The notes: generated from the letters alone by a model not told the origin. Shown: positions 37,341 to 49,862, counted from the stretch's first letter. The stretch: 64,000 bases of DNA from Antitrichia curtipendula (GCA_951230915.1 OX579636.1:26533567-26597566); one strand, 5' to 3'. Program-made: numbers and translations.

Positions 37341-37754
37341 AGGTAGTAAGTGTGCTCTAAAAGCGCCCATCTTCTTCAAACCGCCCCTATTTTTAGATGG
37401 AGAATGGAGATGGGGTGATTCTTAAACGGACCAGTTCAGCAATTGAATGCATGGAGGAAATTTTATTTTTCTATTGCAAGAGCCAATCATTGTCTTTGAT
37501 TTTCGCTCATCTCTTTACAAGTTGCAAGTGGACAGATTTTGGAAGACCTATGGTCACAAATAGGTGCTTGTGCCCCAAATCTTTGAAAATTTATAAGTAA
37601 TTCAAAAATGCTTGGAAAAATACAAAATCACTTGTGTTAGGTTCCACGTCTATTTTTCTTTCTCTGAAAAATCATCAAAAAAAAATTCTGTCCAAGGAAG
37701 CCTGTGAAAAAGGGGGACCAGCCCTTAAATGGTCGCTTTAAGAGCATACTACCT
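37341..37754. mobile_element. TA-flanked MITE, family E copy 3
   Basis: TA at 37339-37340 and 37755-37756. The ends read AGGTAGTAAGTGTGCTCTAA and, inverted, AGGTAGTATGCTCTTAAAGC. Length is 414 bp with no coding capacity recognised. Confidence 0.7.
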
Positions 37755-37756
37755 TA

Positions 37757-38546
37757 CCCACCTTAAAAGAATGGGAGTCAGCAGTAACTCAACCTCTGGG
37801 GCATTAAATTTTCAGTTCCAAGATTCATCCACAAACACAACTGGCAATGGCAATGAACTCTCTTTGTTTCCATCCCAAGAAAAAACACCAAAAAAGCAAC
37901 AAACCGACGGAGTGTGTCACTGAAGTCCAACAATGATCGCAATGCCACTCAAACGGCCAGCCACATTTACAACTCACAAAACTTTAAATTCCAAATTTTT
38001 CATTCATACACTTTTACGATCCACATCTTATTTATGATCAAACAGAATTTTATTCCACAGAGAACAAAAGACTATTTTTAAAATTAAAATTTCTTGTTTC
38101 CACAAGTGAGGAAAAATTCCAAAGAAAATTAAAAGAGGGTGAAACGTCAAAGCCCAAATCGCAAGAGGTTGACTAGTTTTTTCAATAGAATGAATTGTAC
38201 ATTTTACTCCTACAAATAAGATGCTATTTTTTTCCCCTTTGCTAGTGAAAGCACCCACACTATCTACATAATTAAAAAATGACATAACTTCTACTTTTAC
38301 CTTGAGGAGAAGGTATTGACTTGGTTCTCCTCAAGTGTGAAAGGATGTCATGTTCTAAAAAGATCACATGATTCACGAGTGGAGTTCGGATGGAAAGTGC
38401 ATCCGAACTTAGACATAGTGACCAAACTTCTATATGAAGAGCATCATGGAGTTGGACTAGTGGCAATTGGATTTGAAATATTTTCCATGTGCAAGGCCCG
38501 TGGTAACTAGGCAAATGTCTTTGTACAAAAAGGGAGTAACTAGCAC
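37757..38546. other. Intergenic DNA
   Basis: No gene is recognised; frames at 38028-38514 on opposite strands overlap and have no known domain. Confidence 0.45.
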
Positions 38547-38550
38547 TTAA

Positions 38551-39473
38551 CCCCTAAAGGACCAAGGCCATTTTTCTGCCAAAAAACACTCAAAACTGCC
38601 ATTTCTATAGCAAAGAGTTTAAAAAATTGAAAATTGTTTTTTTTTCACATCTAACCGTAGGATCTTATACCTAACTAGTATGAAAATGTATGGAAAAAAT
38701 TTCAGAATTTTTGACAGCACAGATTGCAAGATATCTGCGTTTAAAGTGAAAAAAACAAGTTTTTCAGCACATTGCGGGACTGGATTTTATGACTTTGAAC
38801 ATTTTTAACTTAAATATTTTGCACTACAGAGTTTTGAGCTTTTAATCTTTATAGTGGAGAATTGAGCTGAGAGTCTAGGGGAAAAAAGAAAATCCAAAAA
38901 AACTTAATTTTCATTATTAAAGAAATTGTTAAGTAGAAGTAGGTACAAGATAGAAAGAAAATCTAAAATATTAATATCTTTTATATGGAATTAAAAATCA
39001 CTAATCCCAATGGTGAGATTGTTCTAGCAAAAAAACTAAACCTTGTGGAACTTTTTTTTTTGAAAAATTATAAAAATTACATTCAGAAATGAATCCTACA
39101 AGTTATTTTTTCAGGAAGATGCTCTAAGTGCCCGAAAAACAAGCTTGTCCATAACATTCTCATAAAAAATCCAAATGAAATGAATCAAAGCTTTTCAGAT
39201 AGACAAAAATATAATCTACAAGAAAAAAAAATTAGAAAAAAAAAAAAAAAAAAATTAGAAATTTTTTTTGTTGCCCCTTGACCCCTGCTTTGAGCTTATT
39301 TGGGCATAACTTTTTTTCCCGGGCACCGACTGTGAAAAAAATTATATTCCCATAAAGCTAATCAGATTTTCTACCTCCAAAAAAAGTTTAAAAAAATCAG
39401 GAAAAAATTTCAGCTCGTAGGTACCTGCCCAAAAACCCATTTGTCCCCCGAGGGGACAATGGTCCTTTAGGGG
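38551..39473 (+). mobile_element. piggyBac-type MITE, copy C
   Basis: TTAA at 38547-38550 and 39474-39477. The ends are CCCCTAAAGGACCAAGG and, inverted, CCCCTAAAGGACCATTG. Just inside the right end lies a palindrome, TTGTCCCCCGAGGGGACAA. Left interior words (AAACTGCCATTTCT, TAGGATCTT, GATTGCAAGATAT) match copies A and B. Length is 923 bp with no transposase. Confidence 0.9.
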
Positions 39474-39477
39474 TTAA

Positions 39478-39702
39478 GGGATAAATGTTTGTTGGGTTTT
39501 TGAGCACCAACCACAAGTTGATTGGCTCCCAAGGACAAGATCATTGCAATACAAAGATATTCAAAGAATACCCAAGTGTCTTGAATGTGCAAGTAGTTGT
39601 CATTGTAAGCAAGTGCAGAAGGGACACTGCAAGGAACGATGTACAAAGAGCGTTACATGTGGTATCAAAGTAGTAATTCCTATAATAATCTCATTAATTA
39701 TA
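39478..39702. other. Intergenic DNA
   Basis: Short spacer between two elements; the 39485-39673 frame is not recognised. Confidence 0.4.
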
Positions 39703-39704
39703 TA

Positions 39705-39959
39705 TTCCTCCCATCGTCCCCAAAGATGAGTCCTAATTGAACCTCGTTTTTTTCTAAGGTTGCTTTGAGTAGGTCATATGGAGGCCTTTTTTCTATCCAA
39801 ATTTATATAGGTTGCAATGTTCAAATTCTTAGAATGCTCTTGATTTCAAACTCGGACCCTTCTAAATTTATGTTTTTTCTCAATATGGTCAATGAAATTT
39901 TCTTAGTGAAAGTTTTCAACAACACCATGGACACGTATTTATTTGGGGGACGGAAGGAG
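39705..39959. mobile_element. Stowaway-like MITE
   Basis: The left end reads TTCCTCCCATCGTCCCC after TA; the right end, inverted, reads CTCCTTCCGTCCCCCAAATA, also flanked by TA (39960-39961). This is the Tc1/mariner Stowaway pattern. About 255 bp. Confidence 0.75.
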
Positions 39960-40301
39960 TAGTTTTCCACCTATTTCAAAGTGCCGGGAAAGTCAGCTAA
40001 TCCAGGTAGGCAGGGTTGATGTTAAACTGGTCCGGCTAAACCCACTGAACCCCCTAATTAAGTCGGCTCTCCATGCGAGTCTTATCTTCCTTGCAAGCCC
40101 TGCAGCTGCAGTGCAGTGCATGCAATGCTGAAAGTAAGTATCTGCCGCTGGCATCATTGTGACAAAAGGACTGACCAAGTCTGCGCCCAAATGCCTTTTA
40201 TTGCTGTCAAAGGGAGTGCCAGCCTGCATGAATGTCTGTCGCAGGATGTAACTGCTAAGTACTGTCAGGGGAATTTTGATAGACCTGATCAAGAGAAGGT
40301 T

Positions 40302-40338
40302 CAGGCAGGGCCCCAGGCAGGGCCCCAGGCAGGGCCCC
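40302..40338. repeat. 12-bp tandem repeat, three copies
   Basis: CAGGCAGGGCCC is repeated three times head to tail, with no mismatch seen. Confidence 0.93.
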
Positions 40339-40520
40339 TCCTTTCCGTCCTCAGGGCTCGATCAGGTACGAGCAGTTCGCTCTGCTCAGAAAAAAAAAAC
40401 ACAAAAAAATCAATGAATCAGAATCCGCGCTAATTAAGAAGCTTAGACTAACTGAACAGGCAGCAAGCACGGAAGTGCAAGCTGCTGAAACCTCGAACCA
40501 CCCCGGGCAGGGAAACGAAT

Positions 40521-40546
40521 GAAACCCGAAACCCGAAACCCGAAAC
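40521..40546. repeat. (GAAACCC)n short array
   Basis: Three and a half copies of GAAACCC, one base from the plant telomere word CCCTAAA. Too short to be a telomere remnant with confidence. Confidence 0.8.
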
Positions 40547-42337
40547 AGATGAAGGCGTAACGTCGAAGAAACGGATGATTCGGCGTTAAAACGGATGGAT
40601 GCATGATCGGGAGCTACTAGTTCGACTCCGGTTCGCCCGCGGCGTGGTGACTCCGATTCGCCGCAGGTTTAATAATTTGCGGCGACGGTCGATGGAGGTT
40701 TTGCGGAAACTTGTTGCTTAGTTAGTGAGATTGCTTTTGTGTGTGAAAATTTGCGGCCGACTGACTGCATGCGAGATTCATAAGTCGTGGAATGTGTCAG
40801 AGAGCAAGCGAGCATGAATCATCTGGAATTGAATTGAAGGTGCTCGATCGATCGAATGAATGAATGGTAGCCACCAGCTAGCTTAGCTTTGCCATGCAGA
40901 CTTCTGGCCGGACTAGCCATCGCTGGTGTTGTCTTTCTCCCCTCAATAATGTCGAGCTCCACCAGAGGACTCAGTGCGTACAAATCAATTAAGTACCTAC
41001 CCGTGGGTAACGTCAATCAATTCAAGGTAGGACGGGAGGTCAAGGATCGAATTCCAAGCAATACCTCCAACGCAATATAATCGATCGCCGGGGTCGTTTA
41101 GTTTCGTCCACGCGGCCGTCGATCGATGGAGGATCTCGCTTGCTACGTATGCTCATTTGACTAGGGCACACACCATTCAATCATCTCTGACAGGAAACTG
41201 GACTGATGCTAGCAAGCTAGCTAAGCTACAGAGTCGTTTAGATTGTCGACGTCGACGCCAGCTTAATTGTCAGTGCGATTGCGCTCACGGTTTTGAATTG
41301 CTTTTGGGGTTTCGAAACTCGATCGATCCGATCCCGGGTTGTAACTAAGACCGAACCTAGTGGAAAGCTTCTAGAATTACTAAACCGTCCAGGTGTCTGT
41401 CTGTCTGTCTGAGCACTTGAGACACCATGATGGCTTACCAGGTCGGTGTTGGATTATGATTTGGAATTAGCTGGGAGGGCTCCATTGCTGGTGCAGCACT
41501 TGCCGCAGTCTAGGCTGTAGCTAGCTAGCTAACAAGCAAGCAAGCAAGGGAGTCCTCAAGTATCTTCTTACAGACACCGTGTCATAATAATGTGTCAGCG
41601 GAGGCTCGCATCCCCACCAACTTCACCAATTCGCATATAAGCTGGTGCAATGGAGTATTCAAGCTTGCTGTTCCAGTTAGAATCAAGTGGCGGCCAGCTA
41701 GAGTGAGAGGTACGCTTCCCTCCCCATTCATGCCTCCCCTGCAGTAACTCCTGCACATCCCAGCCTCAGTCCGATCATGTCCATTTCCCCTCTTTCCAGC
41801 TTTGGCGAATTTTTTACCCCGGCTCTCGAGATGTCGCCACTGATCAGGCTGTTGTACTTGCTGCCTGCAACTACCAGTGGCTCGTTTTATTCCTCTGTGA
41901 GATATATGCTTGAATTTTAAGAGAGGCCAGATCGAAAATGCATTAATATTCCGATCGAGAATTCGGGTAGATAGCAGTACTTCTGCATGCGGCGGGCCCT
42001 AGCCTCCAGCAATGCCTGTGTCAGAGATGATAGATGGTACTGGGATATATATGAGAGACGCATTTGTATAAGTGGAGATTAAACGTTACTTCAGCGGGAA
42101 TGAAATAATCGGCCTGCTGCTACTGCTGGCATGTGCATCTCTGCCCACTCCAATCATGTCGCCCCCACTGGCGCCTGGCCGCTCCATGATTGGACTGCTC
42201 GAGCGGACTGATAACGTGATTATAACTGGACGAATGTCTATCTCGCAGCTGCAGATCAGAGCTGCCTTTTTTATGAAAAATCATTGAACATCACACACTC
42301 AAGTAAACCCAGCCTCAGTACTACTGCACCTGCTTGC

Positions 42338-42396
42338 TGCTACTGCTACTGCTACTCCTGCAGCAGCAGTAGCAGCAGTAGCAGCAGCTAGCTAGC
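42338..42396. repeat. (CTA/CTG)n simple repeat forming an inverted repeat
   Basis: CTGCTACTGCTACTGCTACT is followed by a CAGCAGTAGCAG-type run, so the two halves can pair as a hairpin. Confidence 0.85.
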
Positions 42397-42753
42397 ATGT
42401 ATCGATCAGCAACCCAGTTCAATTCGATTAGCAGGCCAGGGGCCAGGGACACGAGCTTCCCGGTCCGAACATGGTGCACCCATGCACTCTCCTCGAGCTT
42501 CTGACTGATCAACTTTTCGATGAAATATACAAATCCGAATCCAGAAATTAAGGTAGATGTGCATTGATCAATTTTCCAAGGTCTGAAAGAAGAACGGAAG
42601 CAAAGGGAGCGGTTAGCTAGAAGATGAGGTCATAGCTTGGGGCGGTGGGTAAGCGCCAGCAGCGAAGGCATGTGCTAGGGCTCTGAGCACTCCAATCATG
42701 GAGCAGGCAGTGGGGTCCCGGGCGGGCGGGAGGCGACGAAGCCTGGCCAGGGC

Positions 42754-42787
42754 TGTTGTTGTTGTTGTTGTTGTTGTTGTTGCTGCT
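42754..42787. repeat. (GTT)n microsatellite
   Basis: About nine copies of GTT followed by GCTGCTG. Confidence 0.93.
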
Positions 42788-44081
42788 GAAGGTTGTACTG
42801 ATGGGGATGGTAGAGAAGAGTGCTCATCACCAATGCAAGTATCTTAATATCATCAATCACCACGACGCAAACCTCCTGGAAGTAAAGAAATGAAAAAGAA
42901 AAGAAAAAGAATCTAACTTAAAAACATTAAATTGGAAAAAATCATGGTCCTGCCTGACTCGCTGTACTGTACTTGCATCCGTCAGACCCTTCAGCTCCTG
43001 CAGTCCTGCCATATCCAACTCTCGTTTCGTTGCTGGTGCGAGGACGACGTCCTCTCCCCTCTTCCATCAAATGCAGCTGTGAAGTTATGGCCTGTTAGTT
43101 TCCCGACAGGATTACGGAACCTCTCTAATCAGCCTGAAATTCGTCGAAATAATTACACCACGAACACTACCTCTGAAATTCAGTAAAAACGAATAAGACC
43201 AGATTGCGAGGAACGCAATGAAGGTCGACCGACCGACCGATCGATCGATCGAAATGAATCCGACCATGGAGTGACATATCCCTTAATTGTAGAATGTCCG
43301 GATCTGGTTTAATTCCGTTCAGTGAAACGAGAAAATTGGATGGTGTCCGTGGTACTTCCTGATTTGATACATCTCCATATAGAAGGACCCGCGGGGCCTT
43401 CCTTCCTCCGTTCCCTCCCGTTTCTAGAAGCTGGCGTGGATTGTAACAGCAGGGGGGCGGTGGGGGTGCATGATCCAGCGCCATAGCGATGGGATTTGCA
43501 CGACGTGCCTGTCAAGGTCTGCATTAAGTTCTTTGGCCCCAGGAGACCATCTAACGCAGCAATCAGTCCATTCAGCATCCACAGGACTGGCAATCAATGC
43601 GTGTACAAGTAAACGAACTCTGCTGCATGCTTGGGTTCGGGGAGGGAGAAAAATTAAGCGGGGGAGTGACCGGGTTACGGCATTCGTGTTTGGGATCCAT
43701 CGTCATGTTCGTTAAAACCCTGCGTTGAATGGGTTGCAGAGGGACAAAAATGTACCCAAGGTACGTCTCTCTATTCATGGGGGGCAGTTGAACGAATTAA
43801 GGTGACTTCATCTGAAAGTTATTAAAACTGCACATGGTTGCTATTTAGTTAATAGTATTCTCGTATTTTTTACTTTTATTTTTTTCTTTAAACATCATGA
43901 ACAAACAATGAATTTTTAAATCAACCTAGCAGCTCTTTTATGATCAAAAGGTGAATATTTCATACTATAACTATAAGTTTGTAGAGGTCAGGACTCAGGA
44001 GTGTGGAACCTCGTTGCAATTTGGTGAATTTAGTAGGGCCACCCATTTCCAACCAGAGCCATACCCAACCTGTAGGGTGTA

Positions 44082-44494
44082 AGGTCGTAGGAGGCTCGGA
44101 AATGGCTCATCTAAGGGCTGGTCCGCCTTTTTTGTGTATTTCAATGGATAGGAATAATTTAAGCTCATTTTTCAGACAAAGAAAAATAGATGAGGAACGG
44201 AACCCAAGTGGTTTAGTATTTTTCCAATCATTTTTTAATTACTTATGAATTTTCAAACAAGTTGGGTCATAGGTCCTTATTTATGACCCTAGGTCTTCTA
44301 TAAATGGTTCACTTGCAATTTTAAAGAAATGCGGGGAAAGCAAAGCAAATGATGGGCTCTTGCAATTGATAGTGTTTTTTTCCTTGATTCATTCAGTGAC
44401 TATACATGTCCATTTCATAACCAACTCATGCCCACTTCACAACCATTAATAGGATTTGTTCTTAATACCCATTCCATTTCAGAGCCTCTTACCT
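44082..44494 (+). mobile_element. TA-flanked MITE, family E copy 1
   Basis: TA at 44080-44081 and 44495-44496. The ends read AGGTCGTAGGAGGCTCGGAA and, inverted, AGGTAAGAGGCTCTGAAATG. The interior is shared with the copy at 51204: CATCTAAGGGCTGGT, GCTCATTTTTCAGACAAAGA and TTAATTACTTATGAATTTTC. It has no D-type insertion. Confidence 0.8.
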
Positions 44495-44496
44495 TA

Positions 44497-46635
44497 GTTA
44501 TTTGACTTATCTCCAACCAAGGTTAGAACAAATTTCCAAAGCTTGGAATGTATTTTTTCTTCCTTTTCAAGGTTAGGACTATTCAGGTCATGACACATGT
44601 TCCAAAGTAGTGAGTAAGAAAGTAGTTCTTGATTGATTGCAATTGGATGACTCTAGACATTGGATATGGATCCAGACCGACTTCTTGCTTTCAAAATTCA
44701 TATGGTAATTTTAGTTCATGCAAAAAATTACCAAAATTCTGGTAATTACCATCTTTGTATCTCTACTCCTCCAAAAATATTTGCTTTCCCTTGCACTACT
44801 CTAGATTGTGTCTACAATTGTTTATTTGGTCGGTTATGAGTGGCTCTACTATAGCTCCACTAGCTTCTTTATTCATATTAGAACTTGAAGTATTGCTATT
44901 ATTTTTCTCAGTTTGCCAAAAAGTGATTGATTGTAAATAGGTTAAATTTGAAAGTTTTGATTTTCATATGACCAAAAGTTCAAAATTGCATTTCCTTAAA
45001 TCTACCATTTGACCCATATTTCTTAAATTTATATTTCATTTTGAGTCCCAAAATGCTAAAAATGATTACTATTTCAATATAAGATTAAGATTTTGAACTT
45101 TTTTATAAAGTATGAAATTGCAACTATTGGATTTTAATTTGAACTTTACACTATATATGCACAAAATATTTCAAACTCAAAATGTTTATCATTTTTGAGA
45201 TCTGGAGTTGTTACATCAAGCAAGTTTGTAACATTGGACAAAAACAAAGGGGATAGACAAATTTATGCTTTTAGACTTAGGGCTAGGATTTTGAGCTTGT
45301 TTACATCCAAAGACTTTAAGTTGGAGCCCAAAGAAATGGAATGTTTTGATTGGAAAATAGCTATGGACCTAAGGCAAAAATCCAATCAAAACACTTCGTT
45401 TATATGACGTCCAACTCAAATTTTTGGATGTAAACATGCCTTTAGAATTTTTTTCATTCAATTTTCATAGGTAACTATTACAACATGAGATATCATTGAA
45501 TTTTATTATATGGATTTCCACGATGAAAATCCTTTTAGCATTCAAAATAAAACTTCAAGTTTATAACATTCAAGACATATTTTCATGTCTTGGTCTTGGA
45601 ATGGCAATTGAGCTTCTATATTCTTCAAGTGAACAAAAATTGGCAATTGGAAGTACCTTAAGCCTGAATGAACCTAGGGTAATACTTTCAAAATTAGCCA
45701 AAATTTCAAAGAACTTGAGCAATTTGTTTGTTTAATTTTTCTTAAGATTGGATTGAATGTAATTGATGTATCTTGTATTTCACATTGGAAGTGAGCGCCT
45801 CTAAAGAATTCAAATTATTTGACTGCAATAGTTTAGTAGATATTTGAGTTTGAAGTTTTATTTAAGTCAATGGAAAAACATAGTAGCGCACTTTGAAGGA
45901 GCATATCTTAGTGAGAATGCTTTAAAATCATGACCTCCTATACTCAGTGAAAGACAAGAGAGTTGCAAATGCTCATCTAATAAAATTTCACAACATTCTA
46001 AGTTGTGCAATTGGAGTGGAGCTTGAAATGCATAGTGGTCATTGAAATGAGAGTAGTAGTGTTTGTAAGGAAAAACAAGAATGGACACACTTGTCTTATT
46101 CTTAAACTTCTTAGATCTATCTTTTCAAGACGGGCAACAGTTGCATTAATTTTTTGATTTTTCAGTCCATGCCCAAATTGAACCGACAAAATGAGTTATA
46201 TACTACACTACACCACTCAACTCTTAAAAATTCCACAAGGTAGAGTTTAACTTGGAATTTGATGAAACTACCACCACTAGATTTGTGACATGTTTCCTTT
46301 CCTGAAAATAATTTTTTAATATTGACCCTCCTCCCCCTTCAAATTTGAGAACGAGAAGCACAAAAAAGATGGGCAACAACTAGAAAATGGTCACTTGGGT
46401 CATTAGGGGTTAATAGTAGTCATTCAACAATTATAGTGCTTGATTTTTTGAGGCCCAAATATTCAGTTATTCAATCATAGAAGATGAGATGGTGAATTGA
46501 TCATGCAAACAAAACTCTAATGAGGCATGCATTACTCTTGAAATGATTGTCTCATTGCAATTATTGTAGAGGAAAAATCTTGAGAGTTTTTGGTAATTAA
46601 ATTTGACACAGACTACCAATACAAAAAAGGTTAGA
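44497..46635. other. AT-rich intergenic DNA with a small foldback element
   Basis: No gene is recognised. It contains the foldback at 45293-45440. A lone GGGGTTAA near 46407-46414 resembles a piggyBac MITE end, but no partner was found. Confidence 0.45.
45293..45440. mobile_element. Small foldback MITE
   Basis: The ends read GAGCTTGTTTACATCCAAAG and, inverted, GGCATGTTTACATCCAAAAA. Pairing continues imperfectly inward, with TTTGATTGGA opposite TCCAATCAAA. About 148 bp. The flanking duplication is unclear. Confidence 0.6.
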
Positions 46636-46928
46636 CATTACAAAAAATATGAGGCCTCAACAAGGCCGTGAGTGCTGATTTTCGGGACCCGCGGGTGATA
46701 TTACGGAAAAATAATAAAAAAAATAATAATAATTAAAAAAAAATTCCCGAAAAAAAAATTAAAAATGTTACGTGGCGCTTCCGTGGCGCTGACGTCAGCG
46801 CTGACGTGGAACTTCGATCACGTCAGAATTTCAGTTTCTGAATTTATTTTTTTGGAAAAAAACTCCGTAGTATCACTACGGGGGTCCAGGCTTAACGGCC
46901 TTCCGGAGGCCTCATATTTTTTGTAATG
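46636..46928. mobile_element. MITE with 23-bp perfect inverted ends and GC-rich core
   Basis: Both ends begin CATTACAAAAAATATGAGGC and stay identical for about 23 bases. The 293-bp core contains CGTGGCGC repeats and an inverted pair around GCGCTGACGTCAGCGC. The superfamily is unassigned because no target duplication is clear. Confidence 0.75.
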
Positions 46929-47390
46929 GTGTGTTTTCTTGTTCAACATTAGTGATACTTTCTTGTCCAAATAGTTTTGGTCAACTATTCAATTTACTAT
47001 CTACCCTCTTTCCAAGTTTTCATGAGGTTGCCCCCAAAGCATTTTAAGTTTGTTTTAATTAATTGATTTTTTTACAAATACACAAATACTTGAATGTGGA
47101 AATGACTCAAAGCCAACTATTGAACTAATATCGTTACAAATGTAATCACTTTTAATTTGAGATATTTTAGTTTGATTTTGTATAGTATAGACTCATTGCG
47201 TAGGATGATACCCATAAATTAATATGAAAAGAGATCCCGCCATCCAAGACATTAAGTGGTGTGAGTAGATTTTGACCGCAGCTAAGAGCAAACCAAGTCT
47301 ATATGTCCTCTAAAAATGTTTTAGTTATTGACTTAATGCTTTAGGTATTTAGATTAACACTTGTCCTTATAAAAAATATATAGTAAACTA

Positions 47391-47516
47391 CTCCATTCCA
47401 AGCCAAGCCCATTGTATGCAAAATTATATTAGCGGCATACATTTAAGTTCTGAAATGTACACCTCTAATACAATTTTGACCACAATGGGCTTGCTCCCAT
47501 TTGACCTGGAATGGGT
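47391..47516. mobile_element. Small Stowaway-like MITE
   Basis: TA flanks both sides (47389-47390 and 47517-47518). The ends are CTCCATTCCAAGCC and, inverted, ACCCATTCCAGGTC, and AGCCCATTGT pairs with ACAATGGGCT further inside. About 126 bp, nearly all foldable. Confidence 0.65.
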
Positions 47517-49753
47517 TAGTTTATTTTAGAGTTGGCTCATGTCACGCTCCCCCTGGTGGGATTGTGTTCAGAATGGGGTCCGTTTCTACATTCTATCGCC
47601 TTTGAAGTAACGTTTAATTTCAGTGAGGGCCCCGGCAAAAAAAATAAAAAAAATAGAGAGAGCAATGTCACAGAGCAATACGATGTTTCAGCACCCTATG
47701 CTTCATTATAAGCCTGAATTTTTTATTTATTTGTAATTTTGTAATTTGAATAAACAAGGGAGACCCGCAAAACTAGTGTTTTTTTTTAAACTTAAAAAAA
47801 AACTAAAAAAACTCAGCAATTTTCTAATGGAATTGGGCTCAGTGGACTGAGGCGGCACATTTTGGGCGGGCATGAAAATTCTACACAATCTTGAAAATTG
47901 AACCTGCCTTTTCTCTCCACCCCCACCCCAAAAATAGATTTAAAAAAATAAAATTATACACAATCCAGGTCAAGGGTCAACCCATGATATTGTACCTTGG
48001 TATGTAACTTTTTCTATTTTTTCTCAAGACATTCTACCAATTACTCCAATAGCCACATTTTCCTGACCAACGTAAAGGATGAACAACTGAATCGACGGAG
48101 CCCCGAAGAGCGGACGGATGAACGGATGAAATTCATCGAATGAGGATCAGCAAGCTCATTCATCCACCCCATTTTGGGTTGCTCCTCCTACAGTACTCCT
48201 AAGTCCCGAGTAGGGTTGAGGGCTATTATTTAAAGATATTTTTGGCCCATTCTAGTTACCCCCTGACTCCCTCACGCGGATTATGATGGACTCCCCCATT
48301 TTCATCATATTTAGTCCCTTCCTTACCGCAGGGTCCGCAGGCAGGGACGTGCAAATAGTGTTACCATTTAATTAGACGCCCTGTGCAGCATCCACACGTT
48401 GGGTTGGCTGTCACTCACATGCCATGCAGTGTGCAGGCCTTGCAGGGTCTTGCAGGGCCAGGGCCTGGGTACGGGATAGGGGAGGGAGTGCGGGCCTGAT
48501 TGACCCAGCCAGGATCAAATGTAAAAAACGTTGTCCCTAGTTTGTGACCCACTGGCTCACCCTTTCTATTTTGGGGGTGTCCTTGATTTCAAACGCCTGC
48601 CTGTACACTTATCAGGGCAGAAACAACATTCTTTACCAATGAGGCAGGGGGACCCGTTTTGCATTCTGGAAAAGGAGATTCTTAGGGGGAACAAAATGGT
48701 CTTATTCCAACGAAGGAGGGGCCCCATTTCGCATTTTTGAAAAGGGGATTCCTATGGGGGAACAAGATGGTTTTATTGATGGCTCCTTTGGCCATCCCCA
48801 ATCCTTGAATGAATTAAAAGTACATTCCCCTCCTAGGCATCTAGGGAGGCATAATAATACCTTTCAAGCATGGGCAGGATCAATGTCTAGTTATACAATG
48901 CAATGCCGTGGACTTTTATGCATTGAGAATCAGGCAAATTTTGTAAAAAAGACAAAAGACAAAAAAAAATTGATTGTATTTCCAACTTCTAAGAAAATTT
49001 TGATTTTTGATTCAAAATTTCTGGATGCTTATGTGGGATTGACAACAACAAGGTAAAGCTACTCCTGAAATTTAGTTTGATTTCTTTCTAATTCCATGGA
49101 CGTGGAAGTGTCATCATAGGGAATCAAAAAATTACAATGTCGCCTTTAAAAAAATCCATATAAATTCATTCATTTCTAATTTCAATACACATACACCAAA
49201 AAAGACATGCCCATTTGCTCCTCCAAGATGAATATGAATTTATTTCCCCAACTTCAATCATGCGAGGTTGCTGAATTCATACCTTAAGTTAGGATATTTG
49301 TCTATTTTGTTTTGTTTGTTACAATGAGATCTCTACAGCCATGCTTCCCCCGGTCATGTGCTTGGTACCATCGAAAACCCCTTTGCAAGGAGGGGTTCAC
49401 GGGCTTTGTTTCATGGCATTTGAACCTAAAGTGTGAAAGTTATGAATTTTTGAGTTATTTTTTATTCAAAAGATTCAAAAAATACTTTTGCTTTGATTTT
49501 GGCTGTGGCAAGGGCACAGGGAGCACACTCGTAATACTGAAGTTCCACCATTTTTTTTTATTTTTCTTCCGGAGGACGCACGAAAAAAGGGTCCGGAACT
49601 GAATTGAGTGGTTCCGTCAGTTCCATCTGACTCCCCCGGATGTCAGGGCTGATTATCTTTTTGCACTGACGGGATGCTCTCCGTCACTCTGCCCAAGGGC
49701 AAAGGGGCCGGCGCCAGGCATGCCGTTTCCCCCGGCAGTAGTGAGTGGGTCCT

Positions 49754-49862
49754 TCCGTTCCGTTCCTTTCTCGTTCCGTTCCTTTCTCGTTCCGTTCCTT
49801 TCTCGTTCCGTTCCCGTGCCGTTCCCGTGCCGGTTCCGTGCCGTGCCGTGCCGTTCCCGTCC
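49754..49862. repeat. Minisatellite of GTTCC-rich units
   Basis: The 16-bp unit CGTTCCGTTCCTTTCT occurs three times, then shorter CGTTCCCGTGC units follow. All open frames here simply translate the repeat and are not genes. Confidence 0.9.

Larger units (their letters stand above)
39962..43800. other. GC-richer block without a recognised gene
   Basis: GC content is clearly above that of neighbouring DNA, and many simple repeats and GATCGATCG/CTAGCTAGC words occur. No frame over 105 residues exists and none shows a known domain. It could be a decayed gene, a regulatory region or a non-coding RNA locus; I have no evidence to choose. Confidence 0.35.

Noticed and set aside
40521..40546. Interstitial telomere-like repeat
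   Set aside because: The unit is GAAACCC, not CCCTAAA, and only about three copies are present.
40600..40660. GTTCGACTC word resembling a tRNA B box
   Set aside because: No cloverleaf or A box can be built around it.
43798..43990. GGTGACTTCATCTGAAAGTT, similar to a family G end
   Set aside because: No inverted partner was found at a suitable distance.
46407..46414. Lone GGGGTTAA resembling a piggyBac MITE right end
   Set aside because: The CTTTAGGGG consensus is incomplete and no left end pairs with it.
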